A stretch of DNA of 64,000 nucleotides from Bartonella sp. HY038 (GTDB lineage: Bacteria > Pseudomonadota > Alphaproteobacteria > Rhizobiales > Rhizobiaceae). The DNA lies in NCBI RefSeq assembly GCF_014117425.1, contig NZ_CP059725.1, forward strand, positions 1,302,001 to 1,366,000, in the 5' to 3' direction. The translations under genes were made by a program, and so were the position numbers. This document shows, one piece after another, positions 34,055 to 43,748 of the stretch (its first letter is position 1; each line of letters starts with the position of its first letter). A model generated the notes under the pieces. It did no database searches and was not told the DNA's origin. It saw nothing but the letters and a program-made list of their open reading frames with translations.

Positions 34055-35227
34055 ATGGCAAAAACTAAAGATATGGATAATTGGGGTGTTAATACAAAAC
34101 TCGCTCATGGTGGATATAATCCCCATGATTATCACGGTTTTGTTAATCCACCAGTGGTCCGTGCCTCAACCGTTCTTTTTCCTGATGCCAATACAATGGC
34201 TTTGGAGAACCAAGCCTATACTTATGGTACCCATGGTACGACAACCACCGATGCGCTTTGCCATGCAGTTGATCTTCTTGAAGGCTCAGCGGTTACCGTG
34301 TTAACGCCATCTGGTCTTGCAGCCATTACTATGCCGCTGCTTGGTGCGCTAAGCAGCGGTGATCACCTACTTATTACGGACTCCGTCTATTTTCCGACGC
34401 GTCGTTTCGCTGATACGATTTTAACGCGCATGGGAGTTGAGGTTGAATATTATGATCCGTTAATTGGTGCCGGTATAGAAAAGCTCTTTAAAGACAATAC
34501 ACGAATTGTCTTTACCGAGTCGCCTGCATCCAATACCTTTGAAATGCAGGATATTCCTGCAATTGCCGCAGCTGCCCACAAAATTGGCGCTATCGTTATG
34601 ATGGATAACACGTGGGCAACGCCGCTTTTATTTAAAGCGTTAGATTATGGGGTTGATATTTCGATTAATGCGGCGACCAAATATCCTGCAGGTCATGCGG
34701 ATGTGCTGATGGGGATGGTGTCCGCCAATCAAAAATATGCTGATCTTATCAAGGATGCCCACAAAATTACTGGCATGAGTGTATCGGGTGACGATGCTTA
34801 TCTCGTTTTGCGTAGTATGCGCACCATGAATATACGCCTTGCTCATCAAAGTAAAACAACAATTGCTCTTGCTTCATGGCTAGAAACTTTACCGCAAGTT
34901 GCTGAAGTCTTGCATCCGGAATTGCCAAGCAATATGGGACACGCAATTTGGTGTCGTGATTTTAAAGGTTCAGCCACTATTTTTTCCATTGTTTTGAAAA
35001 ATGGGGGTATAGAAGAAGCAAGTCGTTTCCTTGATAGCTTACAGCTTTTTGGGCTTGGCTATTCATGGGGCGGTTATGAAAGCCTTGCAGTTCATGTTAA
35101 CTTAAAAGACCGTGTAGTCGCCAAAAAAGATTTTGCAGGGCCTGTTTTGCGCTTGCAAATAGGTATTGAAAATTTTGAAGATTTGCAAAAAGACTTACAA
35201 AATGCAATCAATGCAACTGGCTTATAA
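34055..35227 (+). CDS. metC: cystathionine beta-lyase
   Basis: PLP enzyme cleaving cystathionine to homocysteine, pyruvate and ammonia in methionine synthesis. 390 residues of the Cys/Met metabolism family: phosphate loop TPSGLAAITMPLLGAL, aromatic YTYGTHGTTTTDAL, MMDNTWATPLLF with the PLP Asp, and the Schiff-base Lys in NAATKYPAGHADVLMG. The C-terminal GYSWGGYESLAVH block is typical of MetC rather than MetB. AGAGGA and AAGG lie before the ATG. Divergent from aapJ. Confidence 0.94.
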   Translation: MAKTKDMDNWGVNTKLAHGGYNPHDYHGFVNPPVVRASTVLFPDANTMALENQAYTYGTHGTTTTDALCHAVDLLEGSAVTVLTPSGLAAITMPLLGALSSGDHLLITDSVYFPTRRFADTILTRMGVEVEYYDPLIGAGIEKLFKDNTRIVFTESPASNTFEMQDIPAIAAAAHKIGAIVMMDNTWATPLLFKALDYGVDISINAATKYPAGHADVLMGMVSANQKYADLIKDAHKITGMSVSGDDAYLVLRSMRTMNIRLAHQSKTTIALASWLETLPQVAEVLHPELPSNMGHAIWCRDFKGSATIFSIVLKNGGIEEASRFLDSLQLFGLGYSWGGYESLAVHVNLKDRVVAKKDFAGPVLRLQIGIENFEDLQKDLQNAINATGL

Positions 35228-35245
35228 TAACTCCATTTTTTAATT

Positions 35246-35293
35246 AATACCCAATGAAGCTATAAGACAATGTCTACTGATTCATTGGGTATT
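35246..35293 (+). terminator. long hairpin after metC
   Basis: AATACCCAATGA (35246-35257) pairs perfectly with TCATTGGGTATT (35282-35293), 24 bases apart, 18 bases after the metC stop. A T-rich tail is short, so it may be a terminator or a remnant repeat. The decayed gene that follows opens three bases later. Confidence 0.6.
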
Positions 35294-35295
35294 TA

Positions 35296-35799
35296 ATGGA
35301 TGGGAAGTCGATGAAGATGTGCAAAAACTGTCCCTTTACAACTGGCTTTGTGGCTTTCCTTGCTGTAATATCTATGTTAGCAAGCCTAGTTGCCAATGCA
35401 TGTACTCGTTTTGTATATCATGGTGCAGATGATAAAGTTATTTCTGCTTGTTCCATATTCTATGTGAATGCAATACCAAAAAGTGAAAGTCCAATTGAAG
35501 CCATTGCAAGTGTTTTCAGTGTTATTTGCAATATATTTGTTCCTTATGGAATTACGACACCAAATGAGCCTAATATATCGTCAACGCGCTGGCGCGCAGT
35601 GCCGCATCATAAACGTAAGCTCTATTTTTTTAAGCAACCACTACTCCCAATATATTCTGGGCGAATTTGACAAAGGTAGATTTTACTAAGGTTACTGGTA
35701 AGGTCATGAAACTTGATTGGGGGCTCAACCATACGCATATCTATTCAGGCATGGCCAATAAAAATTTTTAAGGAAGCTGCTCCATTCAAGTTTTTTTGG
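35296..35799 (+). pseudogene. decayed choloylglycine hydrolase-like (linear amide C-N hydrolase) gene
   Basis: The first frame (to 35670) joins a signal peptide and the N-terminal ACTRFVYHGADDKVISA, which keeps the family's nucleophile Cys right after the ANA cleavage site, directly to C-terminal sequence VPYGITTPNEPNISSTRWRA and HHKRKLYFF. The large central part, normally over 200 residues, is deleted. A shift then moves the reading to NIFWANLTKVDFTKVTGKVM, and a further shift in a T run gives KEAAPFKFF. These are the ordered pieces of a penicillin V acylase/bile salt hydrolase-type Ntn hydrolase, now inactive. The intact family hydrolyses amides in the periplasm. Confidence 0.82.
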
Positions 35800-35878
35800 A
35801 CTATAATTTTTTTAGGCTATAAATTAAAGTGATTTGCACCCAGTTAAATTACAAAGCTATATCGAATAATTACATAAA

Positions 35879-35992
35879 ATGGCTTTCGATCTTGATAATA
35901 AGCTAAGTGTGATAACCAACTTTATTGTGGCCGATGATAATGACAATATAATGATTGAACTGGTATCATTATTTAAAATGGGGGCAGGTTGA
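35879..35992 (+). CDS. possible 37-residue ORF directly upstream of glnD
   Basis: An ATG-to-TGA frame, beginning MAFDLDNKLSVITN and ending LVSLFKMGAG, ends one base before the glnD ATG. The glnD ribosome site GGGGCAGG lies inside its last codons, so its translation could couple to glnD. No ribosome site precedes its own ATG and I recognise no family. It may be chance. Confidence 0.25.
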   Translation: MAFDLDNKLSVITNFIVADDNDNIMIELVSLFKMGAG

Positions 35993-35993
35993 A

Positions 35994-38756
35994 ATGACAA
36001 AGTTGGCAAAAGTTGAAGATGTTGTTAATTCATCAGAGTTAAAAAAGCGGCTTTATGAAGTCATTGGCGATGAAAAATCGAATTGCACCGATGTACAAAA
36101 ACGCGAAGCTATAAGACGCGAATTAAAACAAGCTCTTGTTGCTGGACAAAAGGGCTGTGAAATTCAACTTTTGCTTGATGGTCACGGCCGTTTATGTGCC
36201 AAGCGTCTTAGCTTGTTAATTGATATTATTATCGATGCACTTTATGATGTGGTGATAAAAAAAATATTCAAATTGCAAAATCCGTCAAATGGTGAGCGTA
36301 TAGCTTTAATCGCTGTTGGTGGTTATGGTCGCGGTACGCTTGCCCCTAGTTCCGATATCGATCTTTTGTTTTTGCTTCCCTATAAGCAAACGCCATGGGG
36401 CGAACAAGTCATGGAATTTATCCTTTATATGCTTTGGGATATTGGCTTAAAAGTTGGACATGCAACGCGCAATATTGATGAAACGATACGTATGGCGCGT
36501 GAAGATATGACCGTTCGCACTGCACTTTTGGAAATGCGTTTTTTAAACGGCAATCAACCACTCTTTCAACAATTATCTGATCGGTTTAACGCAGAAATAG
36601 TGAAAGACACAGCACCACAATTTATCCGCGCTAAATTGATTGAGCGCGATGAGCGACATAAAAAAGCAGGACAAACACGCTATTTGGTTGAACCCAATGT
36701 TAAGGAAAGTAAGGGGGGGCAGCGCGATTTGCAAACACTCTATTGGATAACGCGATATTTTTATGGTGTTAAAACCCCAGAGCAATTGGTTAAAATCGGA
36801 ATTTTATCGCGTCAAGAATCCAATATCTTTAAAAAGGCCGATGATTTTTTATGGGCTGTGCGTTGCCATATGCATTTTTTAGCCGGCAAAGCCAATGAAC
36901 GTCTGTCTTTCGACATTCAGCGTGATATCGCACATCGACTTGGCTATACTGCCCATCCAGGCCAAGAAGATGTCGAACGCTTTATGAAGCATTATTTTCT
37001 GGTGGCTAAACAGGTTGGCGATCTAACCCGCATTATTTCAGCAGCGCTTGAGGAAGATCATGCTAAAGCAGTGCCAGGCATAAACCAAATATTTTTAACT
37101 TTTTCTAAGCGAAAGAAGAAAATTAAAGGTAGTGATGATTTTATCATTGATAATCAGCGTATTAATATTGCCAATGCCGATGTTTTTTCAACAGACCCAG
37201 TTAATTTGATCCGTATTTTCCAAATCGCTGATCAACATGGTTTTGAATTGCATCCCCATGCTATGCAACAAATGACGCGATCTTTGAAGTTAATTACCAA
37301 CGAAGTGCGTGAAAATAAAATTGCCAATGGTCTATTTTTAGATGTTTTAACCTCGCCACGCAATCCTTCCCTTATGCTGCGCCGGATGAATGAATCGGGT
37401 GTTCTAGGTAAATTTATACCCGATTTTGGTAAAATTGTTGCTATGATGCAATTTAGTATGTATCATCATTATACTGTGGATGAACATTTGTTGCTATGTG
37501 TTTATTATTTAAGTGAAATTGATAAAGGGAATAATCTTAAAGAACACCCTTTAGCAACTGGTCTAATCCCCCAATTAAAAAATGAACGGCGGCTTTTATA
37601 TATTGCTGTATTCCTGCATGATATTGCAAAAGGGCGACCAGAAGATCATTCTATTGCTGGCGAAAAAATTGCCCGAAAACTATGCAAAAGATTTGGTCTA
37701 TCATCCACAGATTGTGAAACGGTTGCATGGCTTATTCGCGAGCATTTGACCATGAGTATTGTAGCGCAATCACGTGATTTAAATGATCGCAAAACCATCA
37801 ATGATTTTGCCGATGTTGTTCAAACAATGGATCGGCTTAAACTACTGCTAATCTTGACAATTTGCGATATTAAAGGGGTAGGGCCAGGCGTTTGGAATGG
37901 CTGGAAAGGGCAATTGTTACGGACACTTTATTATGAAACAGAAATTGTTTTAACCGGTGGGTTTTCAAAAGAAACACGCTTTGAGCGAATTTTGGAGGCT
38001 AAGGCTGAATTAGCTGTAGCCCTGCGGAATTGGCAAGAAGAAAAACTTAATGCCTATATTGAGCTTTTATATCCCAATTATTGGCTCACCGTATCATTGG
38101 ATGATAAAATACGCCACGCTAATTTTATTACCCATGCTGATGAAAATGAAAAGACCTTTGCTTTTATGGCAAAATTGCATAATTTTGAAGCGGTAACTGA
38201 ACTTACCATTCTTGCGCCAGATCATCCAAGGCTTTTATCAGTTATTACCGGTGCTTGTGCAGCAGCCGGAGCCAATATTGTCGATGCCCAGATTTTTACA
38301 ACTTCTGACGGGCGGGCTCTTGATACGATTTTGCTTAGCCGTGAATTTGAACTGGCTAGTGATGAAGAGCGTCGCGCGCAAAAGATCGCTGATGCCATTT
38401 CATCACTGTTAAGAGGAGAGGCGCGACTAACTGAGTTTATAGCAGCGCGCGCTAAACCCAAAAAAATGGCAAAAGCTTTTTCTGTTGCCCCACGTATTGA
38501 GATTAATAATACGCTGTCTGATAAGTTCAGTGTTATCGAGGTAAAAGGTTTAGATAGACCGGGTTTATTATCAGAGTTAACCGGGACAATTTCTAATTTG
38601 TCACTAGATATTGCATCTGCCCATATTACTACTTTTGGCGAAAAAATTATGGATACATTTTATGTGACTGATTTAGTCGGGCATAAAATTGATAATATAG
38701 CAAGACAAAGGACAATAAAGCGAAGATTAAATCAATTATTTGGTGATGTAGGTTAG
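35994..38756 (+). CDS. glnD: bifunctional [protein-PII] uridylyltransferase/uridylyl-removing enzyme
   Basis: Main glutamine sensor: adds UMP to PII proteins when glutamine is low and removes it when high. 920 residues. Nucleotidyltransferase domain with GGYGRGTLAPSSDIDLLFLL near residue 107; HD domain with FLHDIAKGRPEDHS near 540; two ACT domains near 737 (ELTILAPDHPRLLS) and 845 (VIEVKGLDRPGLLSELTG). All key motifs are intact. ATG 35994 with GGGGCAGG upstream is preferred to TTG 35955. Stands alone; mutS, often its neighbour in this order, is not here. Confidence 0.96.
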   Translation: MTKLAKVEDVVNSSELKKRLYEVIGDEKSNCTDVQKREAIRRELKQALVAGQKGCEIQLLLDGHGRLCAKRLSLLIDIIIDALYDVVIKKIFKLQNPSNGERIALIAVGGYGRGTLAPSSDIDLLFLLPYKQTPWGEQVMEFILYMLWDIGLKVGHATRNIDETIRMAREDMTVRTALLEMRFLNGNQPLFQQLSDRFNAEIVKDTAPQFIRAKLIERDERHKKAGQTRYLVEPNVKESKGGQRDLQTLYWITRYFYGVKTPEQLVKIGILSRQESNIFKKADDFLWAVRCHMHFLAGKANERLSFDIQRDIAHRLGYTAHPGQEDVERFMKHYFLVAKQVGDLTRIISAALEEDHAKAVPGINQIFLTFSKRKKKIKGSDDFIIDNQRINIANADVFSTDPVNLIRIFQIADQHGFELHPHAMQQMTRSLKLITNEVRENKIANGLFLDVLTSPRNPSLMLRRMNESGVLGKFIPDFGKIVAMMQFSMYHHYTVDEHLLLCVYYLSEIDKGNNLKEHPLATGLIPQLKNERRLLYIAVFLHDIAKGRPEDHSIAGEKIARKLCKRFGLSSTDCETVAWLIREHLTMSIVAQSRDLNDRKTINDFADVVQTMDRLKLLLILTICDIKGVGPGVWNGWKGQLLRTLYYETEIVLTGGFSKETRFERILEAKAELAVALRNWQEEKLNAYIELLYPNYWLTVSLDDKIRHANFITHADENEKTFAFMAKLHNFEAVTELTILAPDHPRLLSVITGACAAAGANIVDAQIFTTSDGRALDTILLSREFELASDEERRAQKIADAISSLLRGEARLTEFIAARAKPKKMAKAFSVAPRIEINNTLSDKFSVIEVKGLDRPGLLSELTGTISNLSLDIASAHITTFGEKIMDTFYVTDLVGHKIDNIARQRTIKRRLNQLFGDVG

Positions 38757-38975
38757 TTATTAAAAAGCGGCAATTTAAAAATGACAAATTTATTAGTAGT
38801 ATTATATAAATGTCACTTAAACCAAAATATTAAATTATTTTAATGAATAAAAATTAAGTGTTAAAATATATCAAATCAAAGTGAATAATAAATTTGCAGT
38901 TTTTTAGCCATAAATGATTTATAATTTTACGAATTCTAAAGATATAAACAAGCTGGTAAGATCAGGAGCCAGAAT

Positions 38976-40388
38976 ATGATAAAAAAATATTTAGCCTCTT
39001 CTATTGTACTTTTAACGGTTTTTTCTGGCAGCTTTAGCGCCAACGCGCAAGATGCCCAAAGACAAGTTCCGCAAAGTCCAATGGAAATGCAGCTTTCCTT
39101 TGCACCTTTGGTTAAAAAGGCTATGCCGGCAGTGGTTAATGTTTATGCGGCAAGACAAATTCGGCGCCAAGCAACGCCTTTTGATGGAGATCCCTTTTTT
39201 GAGCAGTTTTTTGGCGGCCGCTTTCAAAACCAGCCTCCTCGTGTTCAATCTTCACTAGGATCTGGTGTTATTGTTGATCAAAGTGGTTTGATTGTTACAA
39301 ATTATCACGTGATCCGTGGTGCTGACGAAGTAAAGGTTGCATTGTCAGATGGGCGCGAGTTTGAAAGCAAGGTTTTATTGAAAGATGAGGCAACAGATAT
39401 TGCTGTCTTAAAAATAGATCCGCATGGTTTGCAATTTCCGGTTTTAGCGCTTGCAGATTCTGACAAGGTTGAAGTTGGCGATTTGGTTTTAGCGATTGGT
39501 AATCCTTTTGGCGTTGGGCAGACTGTAACAAGTGGTATTGTGTCGGCACAGGCACGAACTAAGGTTGGAATTTCTGATTTTGACTTTTTCATTCAGACCG
39601 ATGCTGCAATTAATCCAGGTAATTCTGGTGGCGCACTTATCGGTATGGATGGAAATCTTATTGGGATTAATACTGCAATTTATTCACGCACTGGCGGTTC
39701 TATTGGTATTGGGTTTGCTATCCCTTCCAATCTTGTGCGATCGGTAGTCGAAACAGTAAAGCGTGGTGGCAGTAATTTTGAGCAGCCTTATCTTGGCGCA
39801 TCGTTTCAAGGATTAGACACCGCATTGGCTGAAAGTCTGGGTATGGAGCAGCCTTATGGCGCATTAGTAACTGATGTGCAAGCCAATAGTCCTGCAGCTA
39901 AGGCTGGTTTATCGGTTGGCGACATTATTTTAACCGCTCAAGGGCAAAAAATTGAAAATCCCGATGCACTCGGTTATCGTCTGTTAACCACTGGAATTGG
40001 TAAAAGCATTGATTTTGATATTATGCGCAATGGCAAGGTGGCCAAAATAACAGTTGTGCTTACAGCTATGCCAAATGATGCTTCAGGTGCTGCCGAAGTA
40101 CTTACTGGCAATTCACCCTTTACAGGCACTGAAGTTTCCAATTTGACGCCAATTAATGCTCGGCGCTTTAATCAACCACAAAATGCTAAGGGTGTGGTGA
40201 TAAGTAATGTGGATGATAATTCACGCGCAGCAAATATTTTTGCTAAAGGTGATGTGATAAGGGCGGTAAATGGCCAGCTTATTAATACAGTTAATGATTT
40301 GAAAAAAGTTTTAAATGCGGGTCAGCCGCAAATTTGGCGACTAGAATTTGTGCGTAATGGCGTTTTAATCCGACAATTCTATCGCTAG
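38976..40388 (+). CDS. Do/DegP-type periplasmic serine protease
   Basis: 470-residue periplasmic protease/chaperone. A signal peptide ends SANAQDAQ. The trypsin-like triad is intact: His in IVTNYHVIRGAD near residue 110, Asp in ATDIAVLKID near 141, Ser in NPGNSGGALIG near 215. Two PDZ domains follow, starting near 270 (PYLGASFQGLDT) and 385. An early Q-linker (RFQNQPPRVQSSLG) is present. TCAGGAG lies before the ATG. Of the DegP/DegQ paralogues common in Rhizobiales, which one this is cannot be settled from sequence alone. Confidence 0.93.
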   Translation: MIKKYLASSIVLLTVFSGSFSANAQDAQRQVPQSPMEMQLSFAPLVKKAMPAVVNVYAARQIRRQATPFDGDPFFEQFFGGRFQNQPPRVQSSLGSGVIVDQSGLIVTNYHVIRGADEVKVALSDGREFESKVLLKDEATDIAVLKIDPHGLQFPVLALADSDKVEVGDLVLAIGNPFGVGQTVTSGIVSAQARTKVGISDFDFFIQTDAAINPGNSGGALIGMDGNLIGINTAIYSRTGGSIGIGFAIPSNLVRSVVETVKRGGSNFEQPYLGASFQGLDTALAESLGMEQPYGALVTDVQANSPAAKAGLSVGDIILTAQGQKIENPDALGYRLLTTGIGKSIDFDIMRNGKVAKITVVLTAMPNDASGAAEVLTGNSPFTGTEVSNLTPINARRFNQPQNAKGVVISNVDDNSRAANIFAKGDVIRAVNGQLINTVNDLKKVLNAGQPQIWRLEFVRNGVLIRQFYR

Positions 40389-40416
40389 ACTTAAATTCTA
40401 AGCATTTTAATTGAAA

Positions 40417-40450
40417 AAAAGCGTATTTAAACCCAATTAAATACGCTTTT
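40417..40450. terminator. bidirectional terminator between degP-like gene and argC
   Basis: AAAAGCGTATTTA (40417-40429) pairs perfectly with TAAATACGCTTTT (40438-40450) across an 8-base loop, with A and T tracts on the two sides, suited to both convergent genes. Confidence 0.85.
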
Positions 40451-40476
40451 TATATTTATAAATGATGAAATACTAA

Positions 40477-41394
40477 TTAACCAATCATTAGGTTTAGATT
40501 TTGTACCGCAGCACCAGAGGCTCCTTTGCCAAGATTATCAAGAACTGCAACGACATTTACAAGACTATCATTACCTGTGATATAAATTTTTAAACGATCA
40601 GTATTCACTAATTCCTCTGCATCTATACGGCTCATGGTTGCAGTTTGTTCCAAGGGATCAATCTCAACAATATCTTGGCCGCTATAATTTTGGCAAAAAA
40701 GATCATATAACGCCTTTTTGTCTATCTTACCATTAAGGCGATTGAGATAAAGTGGCACATTAACAATCATACCTTGCGCAAAACGCCCGACACTTGGAGT
40801 GAAAATAGGACTATGCCCCAAAAGCCCGTGCATGGTTATTTCGGGAACGTGCTTATGTTTTAAATTTAGTCCATAAAGAAAATCATTGGCATGAATTGCG
40901 TCTTCACGTGTTAGATCTTCCATTTGTGCAATAAGTTGTTTGCCTCCGCCAGTATAGCCAGAAACAGCATTAATAGTTACAGGATAATCCTCTGGAAGAA
41001 CGCCAGCTTCGCGTAATGGACGCAAAATCGATATTGCGCCCGTTGGATAACAACCCGGATTTGCAACATATTGCGCATTGGCAATGCGCTCGCTTTGTCC
41101 TCTGCTCATTTCTGCAAAACCATAGGTCCAATTTGGGTCGATTCTAAAAGCGGTTGAACTATCAATAATGCGGGTAGGGCAGTCCTGTAGCATCTTTACT
41201 GCTTCTTTTGAAGCATCATCTGGCAAGCATAAAATTACAATATCGGCATTACGCAAATAATCAGCACGAATTTCTACATTGCGGCGATCTGCTTGAGGGA
41301 TTGACAAAAGTTCAATATCATTGCGCATTTCAAGCCGCTTTGCAATTTGCAAGCCTGTTGTGCCGTGTTCACCATCAATAAAAACTTTTGCCAT
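40477..41394 (-). CDS. argC: N-acetyl-gamma-glutamyl-phosphate reductase, type 2
   Basis: Third step of arginine synthesis. 305 residues, the shorter ArgC2 form found in alphaproteobacteria: [14 protein letters not shown] for NADP binding, catalytic Cys in [13 protein letters not shown] near residue 112, and the His in [12 protein letters not shown]. The ATG at 41394 follows GGAG; an upstream ATG four codons earlier lacks one. In Brucella relatives argC sits near rpsI/rplM, which are not seen here. Confidence 0.95.
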   Translation of the reverse strand: MAKVFIDGEHGTTGLQIAKRLEMRNDIELLSIPQADRRNVEIRADYLRNADIVILCLPDDASKEAVKMLQDCPTRIIDSSTAFRIDPNWTYGFAEMSRGQSERIANAQYVANPGCYPTGAISILRPLREAGVLPEDYPVTINAVSGYTGGGKQLIAQMEDLTREDAIHANDFLYGLNLKHKHVPEITMHGLLGHSPIFTPSVGRFAQGMIVNVPLYLNRLNGKIDKKALYDLFCQNYSGQDIVEIDPLEQTATMSRIDAEELVNTDRLKIYITGNDSLVNVVAVLDNLGKGASGAAVQNLNLMIG

Positions 41395-41670
41395 TTTAGT
41401 CTCCAAAAAACCTATTTGATGATTATATACATAGACTAGTCTATTTAAAATAGTATTTTTGAACGGGTTTATAAAAAATGTAATGTGTTTTTGCTAAAAA
41501 TGTAAAACGAAGATAGATAAGATTTTTGTAGACATTATAAAAAATGTCCTCCCAATCACCACAGTCAATGCTTCCTTTTAAAATCGTTTAAAAAACATAT
41601 CGGTAATAGCCTATTGGCTTCATTTGTGTTATTGGCAAATGAGTTGCTGTTATAATAGAGGAAACCGCTC

Positions 41671-42977
41671 ATGGTACAGTCCGCAAGCATGTCTTTAGAT
41701 CGTTTTTTCAATGGTGATTTGGAATCAGTTGATTCTGATGTTTTTAATGCAATTCGTGGTGAGCTCGGTCGTCAGCGTCATGAAGTTGAGCTGATTGCTT
41801 CAGAAAATATCGTATCTCGCGCTGTGTTAGAAGCGCAAGGCTCGGTTTTTACCAACAAATATGCTGAAGGCTATCCAGGTAAGCGTTATTATGGCGGTTG
41901 CCAATATGCTGATGTTGTAGAAGAACTAGCTATTGAACGTGCCAAAAAATTGTTTAATTGTGGTTTTGCTAATGTGCAGCCTAATTCTGGTAGTCAGATG
42001 AATCAGGCGGTTTTTCTAGCATTGCTACAACCAGGTGATACCTTTATGGGGCTTGATCTAAATTCTGGTGGTCACTTAACCCATGGTTCACCAGTCAATA
42101 TGTCAGGTAAATGGTTTCGTTGTTTCATATGGCGTTCGCCGTGATGACCAATTATTAGACATGGAAGAAATTGCCAATCTTGCTCGCCAACACAAGCCTA
42201 AGCTTATCCTTGCAGGTGGTACTGCCTATTCTCGTATTTGGGATTGGGAACGTTTCCGTGAAATCGCCGATGAAATTGGCGCTTACCTCATGGTTGACAT
42301 GGCTCATATTGCAGGCCTTGTGGCTGGTGGTCAGCATCCTTCCCCATTACCTTATGCCCATGTGGTCACCACAACAACCCCACAAATCTTTACGCGGTCC
42401 TCGTGGCGGCATGATTTTGACCAATCATGAAGATATCGCCAAGAAAATCAATTCTGCAGTTTTCCCTGGGCTTCAGGGTGGTCCTTTAATGCATGTCATT
42501 GCTGCAAAAGCCGTTGCCTTTGGTGAAGCATTGCAACCAGAGTTTAAAACTTACGCACAAAATGTAGTTGAAAATGCCAAGGTTCTTGCAAAAACCTTGC
42601 AGTCTAGTGGTCTTGATATTGTTTCAGGTGGTACTGATAATCACTTAATGTTAGTTGATTTACGCCCTAAAAATGCAACAGGCAAGCGTGCTGAGGCAGC
42701 TCTTGGTCGCGCTAATATTACATGTAATAAAAACGGTATTCCATTCGACCCTGAAAAGCCATTTGTAACATCCGGTGTTCGTCTTGGTACGCCTGCCGGT
42801 ACTGCCCGTGGTTTTATGGCTGGTGAATTTACCGAAATTGGTAATTTAATTGCTGAAGTTCTTGATGGTTTAAAGGCAGCGAATTCTGATGATGGTAATG
42901 CAGCAGTTGAGGAACAGGTTCGCAAGAGAATTATCACTCTTACCGAGCGCTTCCCGCTTTATTCTTATTTAGGATAA
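41671..42977 (+). pseudogene. glyA: serine hydroxymethyltransferase, two frameshifts
   Basis: Makes glycine and methylene-tetrahydrofolate from serine. All of the roughly 435 residues are encoded but in three frames. The first break falls after VNMSGKWF at 42117-42118, where TTT AAC GTT of homologues reads TTTCGTT (two bases missing). The second is one extra C in CCCC at 42378-42381, right at the TTTTHKS motif that holds the PLP Lys. Outside the breaks the protein is perfectly conserved ([42 protein letters not shown]). As the enzyme is close to essential, assembly error is a real alternative to inactivation. Heads the nrdR-rib-nusB neighbourhood. Confidence 0.9.
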
Positions 42978-42999
42978 GCTAAAATATTTTTGATCCTTG

Positions 43000-43068
43000 C
43001 TCCGGTTCAATATTTACTGCAAAAAGTTTATATGCTTTATGCTTTTAAATATCAGACCGGAGTTTTTA
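43000..43068 (+). terminator. probable terminator after glyA
   Basis: CTCCGGT (43000-43006) pairs with ACCGGAG (43056-43062), enclosing a weaker AT-rich inner hairpin, and is followed by TTTTT. It separates glyA from nrdR. Confidence 0.65.
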
Positions 43069-43274
43069 AATAATTGCTTTGTTCCATTAAAAACAAAATA
43101 TAATAATATGCTCTTTAGTTTGAGTGCATATGCTGATTATTTATAGTCTTTTAATATCACCAGTTAATCATTAACTTTAAAAAAAGACTGAATGAAACTG
43201 ATTTTATGTTTTTAATTTTTCCTGACACTATTAAAATTTTAATTTTAGACTAGAATAAAGAGAGTTACCACAAT

Positions 43275-43748
43275 ATGCGCTGCCCCTTTTGTCAATGTGA
43301 AGATACACAGGTTAAGGATTCGCGTCCAACAGAAGATGGGTCGGTCATTCGCCGGCGCCGTATTTGCTCGGTATGCGGCGGGCGCTTTACCACCTTTGAG
43401 CGCGTGCAACTTCGTGAATTAATGGTGATTAAAAAAAGTGGTCGACATATGCCTTTTGACCGTGAAAAATTAATGCGCTCCATCGATGTTGCGTTGCGCA
43501 AGCGCGAAATAGATAAAGAAAAAATTGATCGAGCAGTTTCCGGCATTGTGCGTCAGCTTGAAAGCTCTGGTGAAGTTGAAGTAACCTCCGAGGAAATTGG
43601 TCGTTTGGTAATGGAGGCATTAAAGCGCATTGATGATATTGCTTATATTCGATTTGCATCGGTTTATCGCAATTTTAGTTCGGCGCAAGATTTCCATAAT
43701 ATTATCGATGAGGTAAAAATTTCCCCGATCGACGAGGTTAAGGAATGA
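43275..43748 (+). CDS. nrdR: transcriptional repressor NrdR
   Basis: Represses ribonucleotide reductase genes according to ATP/dATP. 157 residues: zinc ribbon with Cys3, Cys6, Cys31, Cys34 (MRCPFC and CSVCGG), then an ATP-cone from about residue 49 ([20 protein letters not shown]). The ATG of ribD overlaps its stop by 4 bases, so it is coupled to the riboflavin genes, an arrangement shared with other Rhizobiales and many proteobacteria. Confidence 0.96.
   Translation: MRCPFCQCEDTQVKDSRPTEDGSVIRRRRICSVCGGRFTTFERVQLRELMVIKKSGRHMPFDREKLMRSIDVALRKREIDKEKIDRAVSGIVRQLESSGEVEVTSEEIGRLVMEALKRIDDIAYIRFASVYRNFSSAQDFHNIIDEVKISPIDEVKE

Noticed and set aside
41395..41670. Possible glycine riboswitch before glyA
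   Set aside because: No tandem aptamer motifs were found; only a small AGCC/GGCT hairpin and AT-rich sequence.
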